From Anaspis maculata (Eukaryota > Arthropoda > Insecta > Coleoptera > Scraptiidae): a DNA stretch of 64,000 nucleotides. Numbering within the stretch: the stretch's first letter is position 1; each line of letters begins with the position of its first letter. The notes under the pieces were generated by a model, which ran no database searches, had not been told where the DNA came from, and was given only the letters and a program-made list of their open reading frames with translations. Positions 12,401 to 27,400 of the stretch are shown here, in pieces. Location of the stretch: the NCBI GenBank assembly GCA_949128115.1, contig OX421965.1:59700012-59764011 (forward strand), in the 5' to 3' direction. Both the position numbers and the translations under genes were made by a program.

Positions 12401-15400
12401 TCCGTCAAAAAAAGCTTTACTGCAACTTTTCTTCCTTAAACAACCTCAGAAATCACACCCTGAAATCTTTTGCACCTAACTCTGTATACTATAGGTCCGA
12501 ATTATCTACTGATTTTCAACCTGGGGCAACAAGGTTACCCAATGTTACAAGTCCCATTTTACAAGTGTGTGGCCTTGGTAACCTATTGTTGCAACAATGG
12601 TAACAAATACGACACACCTGTAGTATCAGACTTATCGCTTTTATGAAACTGAGTCCTGATTGGCTCAAAGCAACAATAGAAAGTTGTTACTCTTTCAAAT
12701 CCCAAATTTCTCAAAAGATGAATAAAATTTTCCACGGTAAAAACCAAAAATGACTGATCAGATGCAGATGCCAATGTCAGTGATCATCTGCCCCGACAGC
12801 ATACAACGAGCCGTGTAACTCACACATTACTTGATTTTACGACTGCAACAAAACGCCATAAAGAAATAATTGTTGTTGAGTGGAATTCCTCGAATCATCA
12901 TCTAGCCGAGGCATTTTGATTTATAGGTTTCGTGTCCGTCCTCCATCAGGACCGAGAAGAAGAAATCATACGGTGCATTCCACGAAAGCCAATTAACGCA
13001 CACCGATTCTAAAATTACCGGTGCGAAGAAAAACGCCGGCGCCATCGAGTAAACACGCGAAATTCCAAGCCATCGCAAATATCCAATCAATGCATGGCCG
13101 CCGCAGACGCAAGAGGACACACAACTTTCAAATACTTACGATTTTGGTGGTTGATGAAGTATGGTCCGATCTGGCCATCGTATGCCTCTTCCCAGCCCAA
13201 AGGCAGCTCGTTTCCTATGCAGTCGGCGAAGGTCTGCGGCTTGGTGAACCTGAAACAACGTACACACCAGCTGCGTTAAAACAACGACAAAAACCCATTG
13301 TAAAATTTGCGGTGAAAGTTAAAGAAGGAATTCGCCGCCGCAGATGGAAGCCCAAACGCGCGCGTTCGCAAGAGTCACAAGTTGGCAAATACACACACAC
13401 ACACACACAAACATTCAAAGAAATCATTTCGAGGATAGTGCGATGCCATTCGGACGCAAAACTCACGCACGTTATCGGTCATTGCATAACGGATGCCAGG
13501 AGGATTGTGCAAGAAATGCCAATTATTACAAAGAGGTGCCATAGTCAGATGGAAAGCGCTGCTGCCATGATGGCTACTTTTTTTGTGTCTACATGTTACC
13601 TTACGTGCACCCATCCCAAGAAGACGGGTCGATGCAAGAAGGCCACCATCGACCAACGGGTACCTACCTATCTCTAGTCTGTAGCATTGTTTCTAGTAGT
13701 TAGTAGTCTCTGCTACTAGGTATTATAGGTGTAGTATGTATCATAGCTAGGTATCCTTTATTCCCGTAACTATTTTGCGTGCATTAAATCTAGGATTTAG
13801 GCCTACCTCTTCCTTTACTCCCAGTTGCATCAAAAAAATGTAATCATGGAATAGGTTCTTGGGGTATTTTCTTTGGTGAATGAAGCGCGTAGCGTCATTA
13901 GCGTAGTGCCCAATGAAAAACCCAGTTTTACAAAAAATTATGGGAAAATATTTAGTTCACAACAGCTTTTATGCATTTCCTGTGGTCAGTCAACTGGCAT
14001 TATCCTAGAATTCACCAGAGAAAATCCTCAATTAGCTATTTCATGAATAAATATTTTGGTGCAACCGTAACTTCAGAAAAAGTATTAAGTAGTTACCTAA
14101 ACCTAGTGCGACTGATTATTACAGTGATCAGTAATGCTCATTATGGACTTTGTCTTTCTCACAGGTCTTTCTAGATCGAAGTCAAGCTAGGAACTCTATT
14201 GGATGACACTTCATTTCGCATTGCTATTGGCTTACGATTAGGCAGCAAAATCTGTGAGAGCCATCGATGTCATTGCGGTGCAATTGTTGACGAATTCGGG
14301 TACCATGGGTTGTCATGCGTGAAATGCACCTCAGGTCGTCTCAGTCGTCATGCAGCTCTGAATGCTGCAATTCTTCGCGCTTTGAATTCTGCAGGGATCC
14401 CCTCACTTCTGGAACCTCCTGGTGTCTCTCGCAATGATGGCAAACGACCAGATGGATTGACATACGCCCCATGAAAGAACGTGCGATTCTACGTGTAGCA
14501 GCAATATAGCTTTATCTGCTGAAGAAGGTATGGTAAGGCGGCTGCAAACGCTGAAGAAAGGAAGTTCAACAAATACTCTGACCTCTCCGATCGCTTCATT
14601 ATATTTCCTTTTGGTATAGAAACTTTTGGTTCCTGGGGCCCCTCAGCCAAATCGCTTGCTTCAGAAATTAGCAAGAAACTTTTCCAGAGGTCGCAAGATG
14701 AACGGTCAACAGAATTATTTAAACAAAAGATCAGCCTAGAGGTTTAAAGGGGGAATGCCATATCTATGGCATCTTGGGTAACAGTTATTATTACTCACTA
14801 GAGAACTGAGGAGCTTTAGCAGCTACTGTTCTTCAAATTTTCCAGTTTCAAGAGATTTCAACTAGATTTTTCACATTTCAAAATCAAAACTGGTGGTGTT
14901 CAATTCATTCTCTCATCTGAGTGGATTGTTTTGAAAACCTTCGCATCTACTAGCTCCTCTTCCGTTTAGATACCTTCTAGAGTAGACTCACTCTATGCTC
15001 TATGTTGTTTCGTCTGTAATCTGTCGGAATCTCGCGCCGGCATATCCGAAGGTCATAATATCGTAGTATGAATTGAAAAAATCCCACCATCAACGGCGCT
15101 GCTGCTGGGTAATTTAAGAATGAAACATTAACATCAGGCATTCCCATACATCCGGGACATTACAATAAATGAATAATGTATCGGCTGCTCTGTATAGCGC
15201 TCGTCGGCGACGGCGATGCATTTTTCGAATTACATTCACATGAAATTGGTCATCAGAATCAAGAGTTTGCCAGCAGGAGCGGGCAGAAACGCGCGCGCAC
15301 TTCGAAGGCTTATCCGTCTCGTTATCAACACGACTGATAACGAAACTATGTGACCCCGCAAGGTCGTGTTTGCTTACCTACCTCTTTGTTTTGTGCGCGA

Positions 15401-18400
15401 TCTTATCTGTCGCGGGATGCGATGGCGTACGACGACGACGTCTACTGTGAAAACGCTGACGAGGACGTGTTTTTTTCACGTCGCGTCGGCACATCATCCG
15501 CTGGCTGCCAGAGCTGCAGTCCCAGGAAAAGTCATTAAATATTAATCGATGAATTTATGGAAGAATTCCGAGTGGAAATACCAAATCGAGAAGAGAAATC
15601 TCGCGAACGTCCATAACCGTAGTAATTTTTACGCGAAATACATTCCACAACGTCCCCGGTGGAAAAAAAGCTTCTTATGCTGCAATCAACGTCGACGCCC
15701 TGCATGAATATGTCTTGTCGATCCAGCATCTCTCAAAGATATTTATTGCTGTTCTTTCTAAGTAAACTGGTTCACCAACGGATGGAGTAGAGGGCGCGAA
15801 TGCGTGATTGCATCGTGGGCATCTTCGGCTTCCATCTTAATACTAGTGCTGCCATTGTCAAAATCGGTTACGATTTAAGCTTGGGCGAAGATCTGACAAC
15901 TTTGTAAATAACGTTTTGGTGTTATGACAATACCTATTCGTGCAGAACTGCAGTCTGCTAGTCTGCTTCCACGGCTCACAAAATTATTCAAAGAAAGTGA
16001 CAGTGACACATTCTGTTGTCATTGTTAGGAATAGGACTACGTTTTATACAGTAAACGTTGTTTGTTGTTTACGTATGAATAACAAATAATTAGTATATTT
16101 ATTCAACGAGAGTGTAATGATTGCTATTACTCAAGAGGATGCAGTTTGCTGACGCGAGCTTTGGTGAGTGTCGTAAAGCATCCGAATGAGTAATAGCCAT
16201 TACACGTATTATCCTTTATTTAACTAGTAAAGTATCCATTGTAACATGTGCACAATTGAATAACCATAGTAACTGAATAAAATATAAGAACAGTCAACAA
16301 GAGCACGGAATTTCATACATCGAATTTTTTGAATTCCAAAAGAAAAGCGACAAAGTCTTGCTCATTTTGATTATGACCTAATAGAATAAAAGGCTTGATT
16401 GCTGGCTTCATGATATACTAAGGACTTCTTTATTGCTATGCCACTTTTTTTATTACAAAAACTGATGTACCTACGAAATGCCGTGCTCTAAAGTGTACAC
16501 CATACGCAAGGTACCTCACCGTTTTTACTTTTTACTGGCTCAAGGAGGTGACATTTTGACAGTAGTAGTAGTAGGTAGGTATAGGCGATTTACATTAGAA
16601 AAACGCCACCTGGTGTAGAGCTCGGTACTTGATCGTCGAGGACGTTTTTGCGAGGAAAACATACTCCGACGTCTAGTAGCCTAGGTGGGCACTAGTGGAT
16701 ACCTGTAATACCCACATATTGACATGGAAATTTGACAAGTAGAAATAATCTGAAAGAGGGGTTTGCATTTGTGTCTCTTATTTCATGTTATGGTTAGCGT
16801 ATTTAGCAGATTTGTAGATCTAGCTCCAGAGGTGCGCAGCTGAAAGACTACGCCCCCAGCAATGCACTACATTATTGCGATAAAAAAAGACAACGTTTAC
16901 GTCGCGAACACAGAGGTAGCTACGGCGAGCTTGTTAGAATGAAAAATGCGGATCTCCAGCTGAAGTCGAAGCAGGAAATCTTTAGAAAAAAGCGAGGAAA
17001 AAAGGTAGGTGGTGGTTGACTCTGCACGGCCAGCCCTAGGTGATTTTTTCTTGGCTGGCAGGCTGGTCGACGGGCTTGTGTGTTTCCCTCCGTGCGGGTG
17101 TGACAGAGTCTGTTGCTCTTCCTTGGGCGGAAGCTATGGATGATTTAGAGAAAGGTCTGTGACGACGCTGGTCATCAACATAGGGCCCAATAACGAGCCT
17201 ATGGGGTCCCAAGGGTTCACAGGAACGAAAGTTTGCTTGTAGCGTACTGCACAAGACAGCAAAGTGACAGTTTTGACATGCCACCAATTGACGTAACCAC
17301 CGCCGTTGCCGGACGGCAACTTACACCAGTTCTAAAAATTAATTCTCTAAAACTTCCTCGACGAAACGGCCATTTTCCCCAATAAGGTCAATCGCCTATA
17401 GGATCGACAATTTTTCCTCTTCCAATGTGTTCCAATATTTGCGTCATTTTACGATTTAACGTTGGCATTTGGCCAATCTATATTCCGTCTCCGTCGGTAC
17501 CTATAGTGATTTGAACTCGGATATGAACGATATGTTTTGATAATTATCATTATTGACTCATTTCACAATTTTAATTCATGTCGCCAGATTCAGGTCGTTT
17601 TACGTGATATTTTGCAGGTTTTCACAGTTTCAAATCGATATCTCAAATTTCAAATTATTCAAACTATTACCGCGACTAGGTACTTAGGTACTTATTACTT
17701 TTGACAGGTTCTCTTTTGCAATGAGTGTGCTTACTACATACATAGTACGTAGCAGGTAGCTGTACATAGTGCCTATTACAAGGCATATTACCTACATATT
17801 GATTGCTAGATCGACTTATTCTACAGATTTCTGTAGCATTTGTTTCAAATGACATCTTGAGACATAATTTGATTATGACATTTTTTGTGACCTTAGGTGA
17901 TATACTTTGACCTAAGCCACAGCGCAAAGAAAAAGCATTTAGTACATATACAGAGTGTCCGAGGTTTAAATCCGGAAACTTCAGCAATCGATAGAGAATC
18001 GAAAAATAATGGGACTTTGTCCAGAAAAATGTTCCCAAAAATGAAAAATAACGAAGATATACCCCTTCAAAGTTGGATTCAAAAAACCGTTTTTCTGAAA
18101 TAACTCTTACACCGTTCAACCGATTTTGTCCAAATTTAACACAGGTGATCCCACAACACATTTATATCAATAGCTCGAGATAACTCTTCCCGAGTGACTC
18201 CAGTGGCGTAGATATTGGGAGGTTTACCCCTATTAACCCCTCTATTTTTCACGCATATCAAAATTTTGAAGAAGCGACCCAAATTCTTGATTTTGTATTC
18301 ATTTCCAAGGAAAAAGTTACTTTAGTACATTTTGATTTGAGGCTTTGTTTTTGAGATATTTGAGTTTGAACATTCCAAACACAAATAATACAAATTGAAT

Positions 18401-21400
18401 CATTTTTGTTACTAAAAATTTTATTTACTAGGCTAACGAAGCCTCAAATCAAAATTTACCAAGAGTAACTTTTTGTTTTAAATTAAATGCAAAAACAATA
18501 ACTTGGATTGCTTCCTCAAAATATTCATTGGCGTAGAAAATAGGGGCGATAATATGAGTGGCTCCTCCAATATCTACGCCACTGGACTGTTTTTGGAATT
18601 TTCAAACTCAAATATCTCAAAAACTAAGCCTCAAATCAAAATTCAGCAACAATAGTTTGGATTGTTTTCCCAGAATCTTCATTGGCGTAGAAAATAGGGG
18701 GGATTATATGAGTAGCTCCCCTAATATATACGCCACTGGACTATTTTGATCTAAGTAATAGTTTTTCTCATGGAACTAAGTATTCAAGCATCACCTATCC
18801 AATTTTGGAAGAAATATCCTGAGTGACATAGAAAATAAAATTTTTAGTAACAAAAATGATTTTAGTTCGTAATTGGTGTTTGGACTTTTCAAACTCAAAT
18901 ATCTCAGTCTCTCAGTCTCAGTCTCTCATAATGTTTATTGGCGAAGAAAATTGGGGGGGTAATAGGGGTGAACCTGCCAATATCTACGCCACTGGGGTCA
19001 TTTAGAAAAAGTCATCTTGAGCTCCTGATGTAAATGTATCGTAGGATCACCTGTGTCAAATTCGGACAAAATCTGTTGAAGGGTGTAAGAGTTATTTTGA
19101 AAAAACGGTTTTTTGGAACTAGCTTTGGAAAGCTATATCTCCGTTATTTTTCATTTTTGAAAATATTTTTCTGAACAAAGTCTCCTTATTTTTCAATTCT
19201 TTATCGGTTGCTGAAGTTTCCGGAATTAAATCTCGGACACCCTGTATATCCAAGTATAAAATCTGCCAAGAATCATTCAATGCATTAGACTGCTCGCCCT
19301 GAATATCATCATGGGGTTGACAATAAGTCCGTGGGTTGACATCGTTTAAAGATATAGTGCTGACTGCTGACACTTGAAAACAATAAGGTTTGTTTGAAAT
19401 TTGGAAAATGGATTTGTTGGAGATGAATAAATACAGGGTGTTTGCAAACTTGGGGTAGAAAACCGCAGTTAGGGAAATGCTCCAAAAGTGCCAGAAAGAT
19501 GTTGAAAAAAAAAAGATTTTGGATAAGGCTGATGGCCGCTGATAGTTGCACTCCAAAACTTTGCAGGAGCCATCAGCCGTAGCAGGAGCCCCCCAGCTTA
19601 TCACTTGATTTTTGCCTCAAAAAGTCATTATACTGGATTTAAACCGTGAACGGCATATACATAAGGCTTTTCATAGATGTTCACATGTGACTTTTCATAA
19701 TAGATGTGACCTGTCAATTTTATAGATAATCCGGGAGACGGACGTATGTTTAGTACCCCTATCGAGTTATGTGTAGAGCCTATCATCTATATATCAAGAA
19801 AATATGTGCAACCATGGAATGGCAATCCTGCCTAAGTAAATCCTGCCGGAAATTCAATTAAGCAAATAATTTAAAAATTGTAGATTACAACCTTCAAAAT
19901 TCTTGTCAACAAATGTCAGTCACATTGTTGATGGCACACAACAATCACCCCTTTGACGCGCCACTGTCAAAACTTACATGGTGCTGCTAAGCAACTATCG
20001 TTACGCATACGCAAAACTAGATGAGTTTCTGGCTGTGGCCCGTGAAAGGGGTGATTGTTGTGTGCCATCAACAATGTGACTGACATTTGTTGACAAGAAT
20101 TTTGAAGGTTGTAATCTACAATTTTTAAATTATTTAATTAATTGCATTTCCGGCAGGATTTACTTAGGCAGGATTGCCATTCCATGGTTACACATATTTT
20201 CTCGATAGATAGATGATAGTCTCTACACATAACTCGATAGGGGTACTAAAACCGCGTCCGTCTCCCTTACTAAGAAGTCATAGATGTCAAAATTGCCATT
20301 AAATATATCCTTGACATGAGTGACATGACCTTTCGACGTACACGTTACATTGATTGCTTCTGGATGATGCATGCATTATCATCACACCTTCATGTTCAGG
20401 GGTACCTAATTGGTGTTTTAGCGTTTTAGCACTATGATGCCAGAGGAAAAACTCTTAAAAATGCTCAAATTCTTCAGGCAAAATAAAGACTGGGTATCTA
20501 TCTATATGATTTTGTGATCAACTAATTAAATTAGTGTGATCGACTGAGAACAGCGTATAGTTAACGCTCATTTTAATGAAGCTAAAATCAGGATTGACGT
20601 CAATTCATAAGCAATCAGCCAATCGTCAATAGCCATCAAGAAGCGGATGGTGGTGGTTTCTCCCCTTTGTTATTCTGCCTTTATTCCTTTAAGTGTGTGC
20701 GGGCCAACAAAATTAGATTCTGGAGCGGTGCGCCTTTGAGCGCTACCGGAACCGGCAAGCATTAAGCATTCCAACTGTTCGTAAGTATTCGGATGGCCCA
20801 TTCCCGAAAAAGTTGCACCACGTTAAGGTGTCATCGCCGGAGCACCAGCGCAAGAAAAAAGCGCCCCCGCTGGCTGCATGTCATAATTTAAAAATCAAAA
20901 GCCTCTGGCACCGATTCAAAACCGTGACGGCAAAGACACAACACGGGTTACATTGTACAACAATGTGTTCGGTACGTGTCCAGTATCCTCGCACAAAGGC
21001 TACCTTGCCCTCCAGATTGGGGTTGCGAAGGCTTTTCGGCATTGTTCAAGCTCGGGTCAGTCGCGTGTCTACGCGTGCCAGTTTAGCAGCAAACAAGTAT
21101 GATTGTGATGTACTGATGTGTCTAATGAAATCGCAAGTAGCCGATGATGGAAAAAAATCGCGAATTGAAGCAGATAGGTAGATAGGTGCTGTAGCAGTTT
21201 GGTATCGGAATTCGAGATGCGGCGCAGAATGGTCTCGGCACCCCGGAAGGAAGGTCACGTGGGAGGGGGTCGGTCACGGCCCCGGCTGCGAGCTTCGTCT
21301 GAAGGGGGCTCGACCGTCACCGCATTCCAGAGATGCCCGGTCTCGCTCCCACGTGGCTGCGTCTCGCTCCGACACGCATCATTCCGCACTATTACCCGTA

Positions 21401-24400
21401 CTGAAAACGTCTACCGTGCTCGTTATTCGTTACAATTTATTAGAGAGAACGCGTATACGTGTAACCATTGCGTATAAATTGGTCCCCCTCTCGGATTTCG
21501 GCCGACCGGCGGTACTCTACTACTTACTACTCGTAAACTGTCACAGTTTTGATCCCCTCCCTCCCTCTCCCTCCCCCGCTCGCTGGAATTCCAGGTCGCG
21601 ACGCCAGGTATGAGTGAGTGTGTATGACCGACGGCGCCGGCCTTGGTCATACCACAACAATGCAGAAAAAAGCCGCATGCACGGGCTCTTCTGGGGATGA
21701 TGATCTCGCAGTGTCCTCCCTCCGGTCCCCTCCTTTGGCGACCAGGAATCCGAACAATCCGACCACGGTGTATCTGTGTTCAAACCGTCGTCCATAAATT
21801 ACATTTCAACTCGCTATAATTAGACGAGAAATAGCTTGGCAAGTCGATGTTCGTGTTATGCCCTCGCATACAAATGGCTGTCAGCGCGCCGAGTCTTTGT
21901 CCGTCCGAATAATTGGCCCAATTGCCGTATTTAGATGAGCAATTCGATGTTGTAGCACCTCGGATTCCTGCGGTTGGATGCAGCCGGCTAGCTCAGCATC
22001 ACCGGCAGCAGGGTCGAAATTCAAAACAACCCCCACACGCTGGTCGCCAGATGCTGCCCGAATTCCTCTGTATGTGTGTGAGAGTAGTTTTTTGCCCTTC
22101 CGAACATTCCTGGACCGCAACAGATGGGGACTAGCCGATAGCCGAAACCATCAAATGGGTTCGGCGCATAAAAAATACATCTATCGACCAACTTTGATTT
22201 TGGCTTGACTGCTTGGAGATTTATGGGTCATTCATATAGCGCTCGTTATACTGAGTGCCACACGGTGCAAAGTGTGGCCTTGACCGAGGTCACATCGGTG
22301 ACTTGACACCACTCGTGCGGTGCTATATGTATAACAGCCATGCACGCCAAGACTTTCGGGGTTGAGTAAGCCTTGACCTCTCGAGCCCTTTATCAAATCA
22401 ATATCATAAAGTGAAACATTCACACTGTTCCCAGCTCGGTTCCTAGCTCATTCCAAATGTTGCCGTTGTACCTACGATCGATTTTGCAGAAGGTACAATC
22501 TAGTGCTAGAGATCTTTCTCAACATCATAAAGAGAAACTGCTGTCGGAATGCGTCGATGGACGCCTCACCGTTTTATGTGCGCCAGAAAAAATTTCCATA
22601 TTAATTTGATTGATTCCGATTGCTCCGAGGCACAAGTAGTATAGTAGGCAGTAGTAGCATCCCAGCAACCAGCAGCCATCGACTTCTTCGTCGTGAAGAC
22701 TGGCGCGCGCGCATGCATAGTCTCCGGTCGCCATTCATTTTCGTTTTTCCTCTCTCGCATGTAAATTAAACGACCATTATTTACGATTATTGCAATTAGG
22801 ATTGTAAAATTAACCGGTTGGTGTGCTGGTGTGTGCGTCCGCTCGGGAGCGCGGCGGAGAAGGAGGAGGCGGCTAGAAGGCAAAATATCGATGCCCCTCG
22901 CCGATAAAAATGAAATGAATTTCACGATTTTATGGTAATTGGTGGCGAGGAGATAATTCCGCACGAGGAATTTTAATTGCGTTTATATTTAGATGTCGCC
23001 GCGAACCTGCACCCGCAGTCCGGTCCGCCCATCTTCTCTTCGTCTTCCTTGTTCTCTTCCATCCGCGGCGACATCGCCTCCCTCACTCCTGAAATTCCTC
23101 CAGTGCTGAAGACGGTTCAGCTCGGTGGACCGTCGTACGTCTCGTCGTGGTTTCTCGAAAATTTGCATCGAGCTCTTCGCGAGCCGAAACCAAAAGAGAA
23201 ACTTAATCGCGCGCGGTCTTCAGGAAGCACTACATTTCTTTCCTTTGCAGAGCTGAATGGTTAACCTTTAGCTGCTGCTCACTTACTCAATCCTAAGCCT
23301 ATTTCTACTTTGCGGTAAGGCCTGGCAAACTTTCTTCCATATGTTCCTCTATTCAGATCTTTCTCCACGTCTGTTTCGGGTCATTTTCTTTACTTGTTGC
23401 CCTATGCATACCTTTGCTCTCTCAACCGTATATTTCACTTCCTCTTTTCATTAGCTTCGAGTAATCTTTTCACATTTTTCTTCTGTATCTTCGCTTCTCA
23501 TATTATTGCATCCTGTTTCCCTTCATTTCGTTCAAGTATACCTAGGCCACCTTAGCTGTCTGCCTTTCTAACACTGGAATCTTGTGTTCAAATTTTGCTT
23601 AAAAATGTTTCACTTTGCCCTTTTCTTTCCCCCATTTCTGTGTTTGCTTTATGGGATTTTGGATGCCACTGCCCAAGTATTTTAGTATAGAAATCATTTT
23701 TGGCATCTTTATTTTGAAAATAGAAAATTCAAATCTCGCATGCGACTTCCTTCAAGGGGAATGTTGTATGGACGATGCTATTCGATTTCCAAATTTGGCA
23801 GATACTATTTCTCATCATCTGACTGTTTTTTGTCATTTGACCCTTGATTTGACCACTTCAACTCATCATACCTCACTAACTGACGTGCGCTTCTTTACCA
23901 TTCCAACTGTCAAATCTAACACATCAGTTTTTTGTCATTTGACCACCTCAACTCACCAGACCTCACTCACTGACGTGCACTTCTTTACCATTCTAACTGT
24001 CTAATCCAACAAATCAGTTAACAGTTATCAACACTCTCAAAACATTACCAACGCGCAATGCCAAACTTGTCACATTAAAACCAGGGCCAGTGTCATGCAC
24101 GAAAAAACATCATCATTCGTCACCTTTCCACGCACATTCGTCATCAACCTCATACTTCTAGATCATCTTCCTTTTCTCTGTCTCTTCCGTCTGCGTCAAC
24201 AATGCTGTAATCACACCAGCGGTCTTTTTTGCACAAAGGCTATCGGCCTATTATTGAACAGATTTTTGGCAAATTATCGCATTGTTATCAACTCTCAAAG
24301 AAATTTCACCGATGTAACCTTCACAGTCAAGGTAGTACTGCTAAAACATAAACATTATCATCTGACAGATTGTGATTGTCATCTATACAATCAGATATTT

Positions 24401-27400
24401 ACTACATCCTTTGCTCAACATCAACTGACCAGACCTCAATCACTGACATGCGCATCGTTACCAATCCAACCTTCAGTTATAGATAAACATTCTCAGAACA
24501 TGAAAATTGGAAAAACACCATCATCAGTAATCAGCAATCAGCATTATCAGCCTCATAATAATTTCTAATATTCCGATGAATCTTCGTTTTCTGCTTTCGT
24601 TTGCATCAATATTTGTGCAATCACACTTTGGTTTTTCAGCGTCTTCAAGTCTTTGTGCTGTACCTATTCAATTTTGTATTTCTCAACAGTCGCTAGGACA
24701 AGACAGCCGCTTGATAGACTCTTCATGGCTCGGTCTATACAGTACGTCGCGGTTTCTGGCAAATCTGCATTCAGAGAGAAAAGAGAAGAGAAATTCCTCC
24801 AGGAAGTTTTTTTTTTCCCTCGTTGAATCATTTTCTCTATGATAATTCTCATATCCATGCATCACGTCTGAAGAAGTCCACCATGAACAAGTGGGTAAAA
24901 CTGTTTCGGACATTTGGTACGGTTCCTTGACAAACTAACTTTTGAAGGAATTCCACCAACCTCACCTCCACAGTCAAGGTGTAGTAATCCGAATCCGAAG
25001 AAAACAAGAAAAATACCATAATTTCATCATCATTGCCATCATTGATGACAATTATCGATTGCAGTTAGACTGCTTGGCCCTGTTTCAACTTCAACTGACC
25101 AGATCTCATCCATCAACATGTGCGTTGTTACCAAAGTTACAACGGGTCAAGACAATGTTCTCAAAACATGCCAAAAATACCGAGACTACCACTGTGACCT
25201 TTACACAAGTATGTCTTGGATCAACTTCCAACATTATTATCTGATCAGACCTTAATCAGTGACACTCACTGACATGCGCGTCATTACCAATCCAACCCTC
25301 AGTTAAGAAGATACAAGATCAAAATTGCCAAGAAGTGTCTAAACTATGTCTCGGACCGTTTGTTTACTCTCGAGTAAATTCCACGTTGTTGAATAAGTAC
25401 CTTAACTGAAATCACGCGTAAAAGGATTTACATTCCGATGTGTGTTACGTGAATGTTAAGGAAATTCTAGCTTCGTGGCGTTTTCAATATGCGGCATTCG
25501 ACTCAATATATCCTGAACATAACTTGATAATTAACTTCATCCGCACACAACAGCACAACACATCTTATCGCCGGGCAAAGCAAGTGTATGCAAGTGTTGC
25601 AAGTGACCAGGCATATGTCGAGAACCAAAAATTGGGGTTTACCGCATCCTCTATCCTTTATGCCGGCGATAATTGTTAATCACGCGCATAAAATGGAAGA
25701 ATTTCGATGATCCCAAGCCACAGGAATTTCTTGAGAATCCATTGAGCTAATAAACTGTACAGTGATATCAGACATACACACACACAGACCAGTCAGGGTG
25801 ATTATCGGAAGAAGGTGCGGGCAGTGGAATTTTTTTTAATGAAGGGGACCCACGCCCACATGAAGGAGATAATTTACGCAAATGATTGCGCTTTAACGAG
25901 GATCGCCGATATAATTATCCGAATGGACCGAGATGTAGGCCATGCAGTGAGGTCATAGGTCGCTCTAATTGTTATTTTATATGAACGTAGCATTGTATGG
26001 TAATATACAATGTTTATGCACAACATTTGACAAGGCGTCGTTGATACACATATATTTGCATTTTGATGCAAATCAAGTGTAGGTACATAGATCATGTGGT
26101 TCGTAATCTGCGAGGTGATCTGTTTCGATAATCGAACTGAACTGTTTTTTTTTTGTATATTTGGCTACTTATTGGGGCTTCATTTTGGAGGGTTGGAATC
26201 ACTGACGGAAGTGCCATCCATGCTGAAGTAGCGAGTAAATAGACCTGGGATATCACGCCTCATCAACTTAAATTGGGAGGACCAACAACAAACGAACAGA
26301 CTCGCGTTTGACACGATGACAGGTGTCGAGCATAAATTTGGAGTACCAACAAACCAACATTAGCTCTATAACCACAAATTTGAAGTCGTTCGTTTACTCG
26401 TTTTATTTTTGTTGTGTGGTGTCGGTGTGCTTCGTATAGATCCAGATGTGTACCTACTGTGTGCATTCAAGGGTTTGCGTCGTGTTTGCGAAAATGATGG
26501 GCTATCTTGCAAAAATCCGCGTGTTGGGTGGGATTGCTCTCTACACAGTCATGGATTCTGAATTTCTGAATGTTCCAATGAGTCGATGACCGCACAATGT
26601 TGCCAAAGATAACTGAAATTTTGATCCTGAGGGAACTGTGTTTCGTTGTAAAAATTTGAAAATCTACAATCAGTGTCTTTGTTGCTGGTTCCAACTTGTA
26701 CCGTCAGGAGCAAAATACTGTATTGTATACCTACACCAAAACTTTTGTCATTAGAAAAAAAGTGACAAGGTCTTGCTTCGTTGCAGTTATGGCCTAATAG
26801 AATAAAAGGCTTGGCTCCTGACTTCATGGTGAATGTACTACGTAAGGGCTCCTTCATGACTATGTCACATTTTTTTGGAGTTACAAGAATTTTGATGTAT
26901 GTAATACAGTGCTCCTGACAGAACGTGTCCAGTTAGTGAACAATCAGCTCTTGTTCATACCAAGGTAACTACCAACACTATGCAGCTCCTAACAATCAAG
27001 TACTTACACGTTTTGCATAGTTTTATCTCTTTTTGTAGGTCCTGCACTCTCAGCGGTTAAGAGAAAAAGCTCTTGCAGTGATGGACAATTATTACTGATC
27101 TAGCCAGAGACATAATTTCTACTCCTGCCTCCCCAGCGGGATTCCAAACAGATGACACGATAGCCGTGACTATAACAACGACCAGAATCCTGGTGCACAT
27201 TTTGAATGTTATGCATGGTTGCTATTATCACAGCTGTTGCGTTGTGTTCAGAATTTCACTGCTGTATGCAATTATTGATCACAATGTTCTAGGAGGAGTT
27301 GGAAGGAGTTTCCTTGACAACGTAAGTATCTATTATCTGTATTATTTTAAATAAGTATACGCAATTTGTAATACTCGATTTTTTGTGCAGGTGTAAGAGC

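Noticed and set aside
20813..21181. Plus-strand open frame of 122 codons in kibra intron 1
   Set aside because: No recognisable domain and no codon pattern like the real exons. It lies in a GC-rich island that looks regulatory.
22566..22964. Minus-strand open frame of 132 codons
   Set aside because: No family resemblance, and overlapping frames on the same strand are equally open. The segment looks like a conserved non-coding island.
26549..26857. Minus-strand 102-codon open frame as a host gene
   Set aside because: It lies in the terminal arm and interior of a repeated element, and a decayed copy occurs at 16335-16495, so it is element sequence of unknown coding status.
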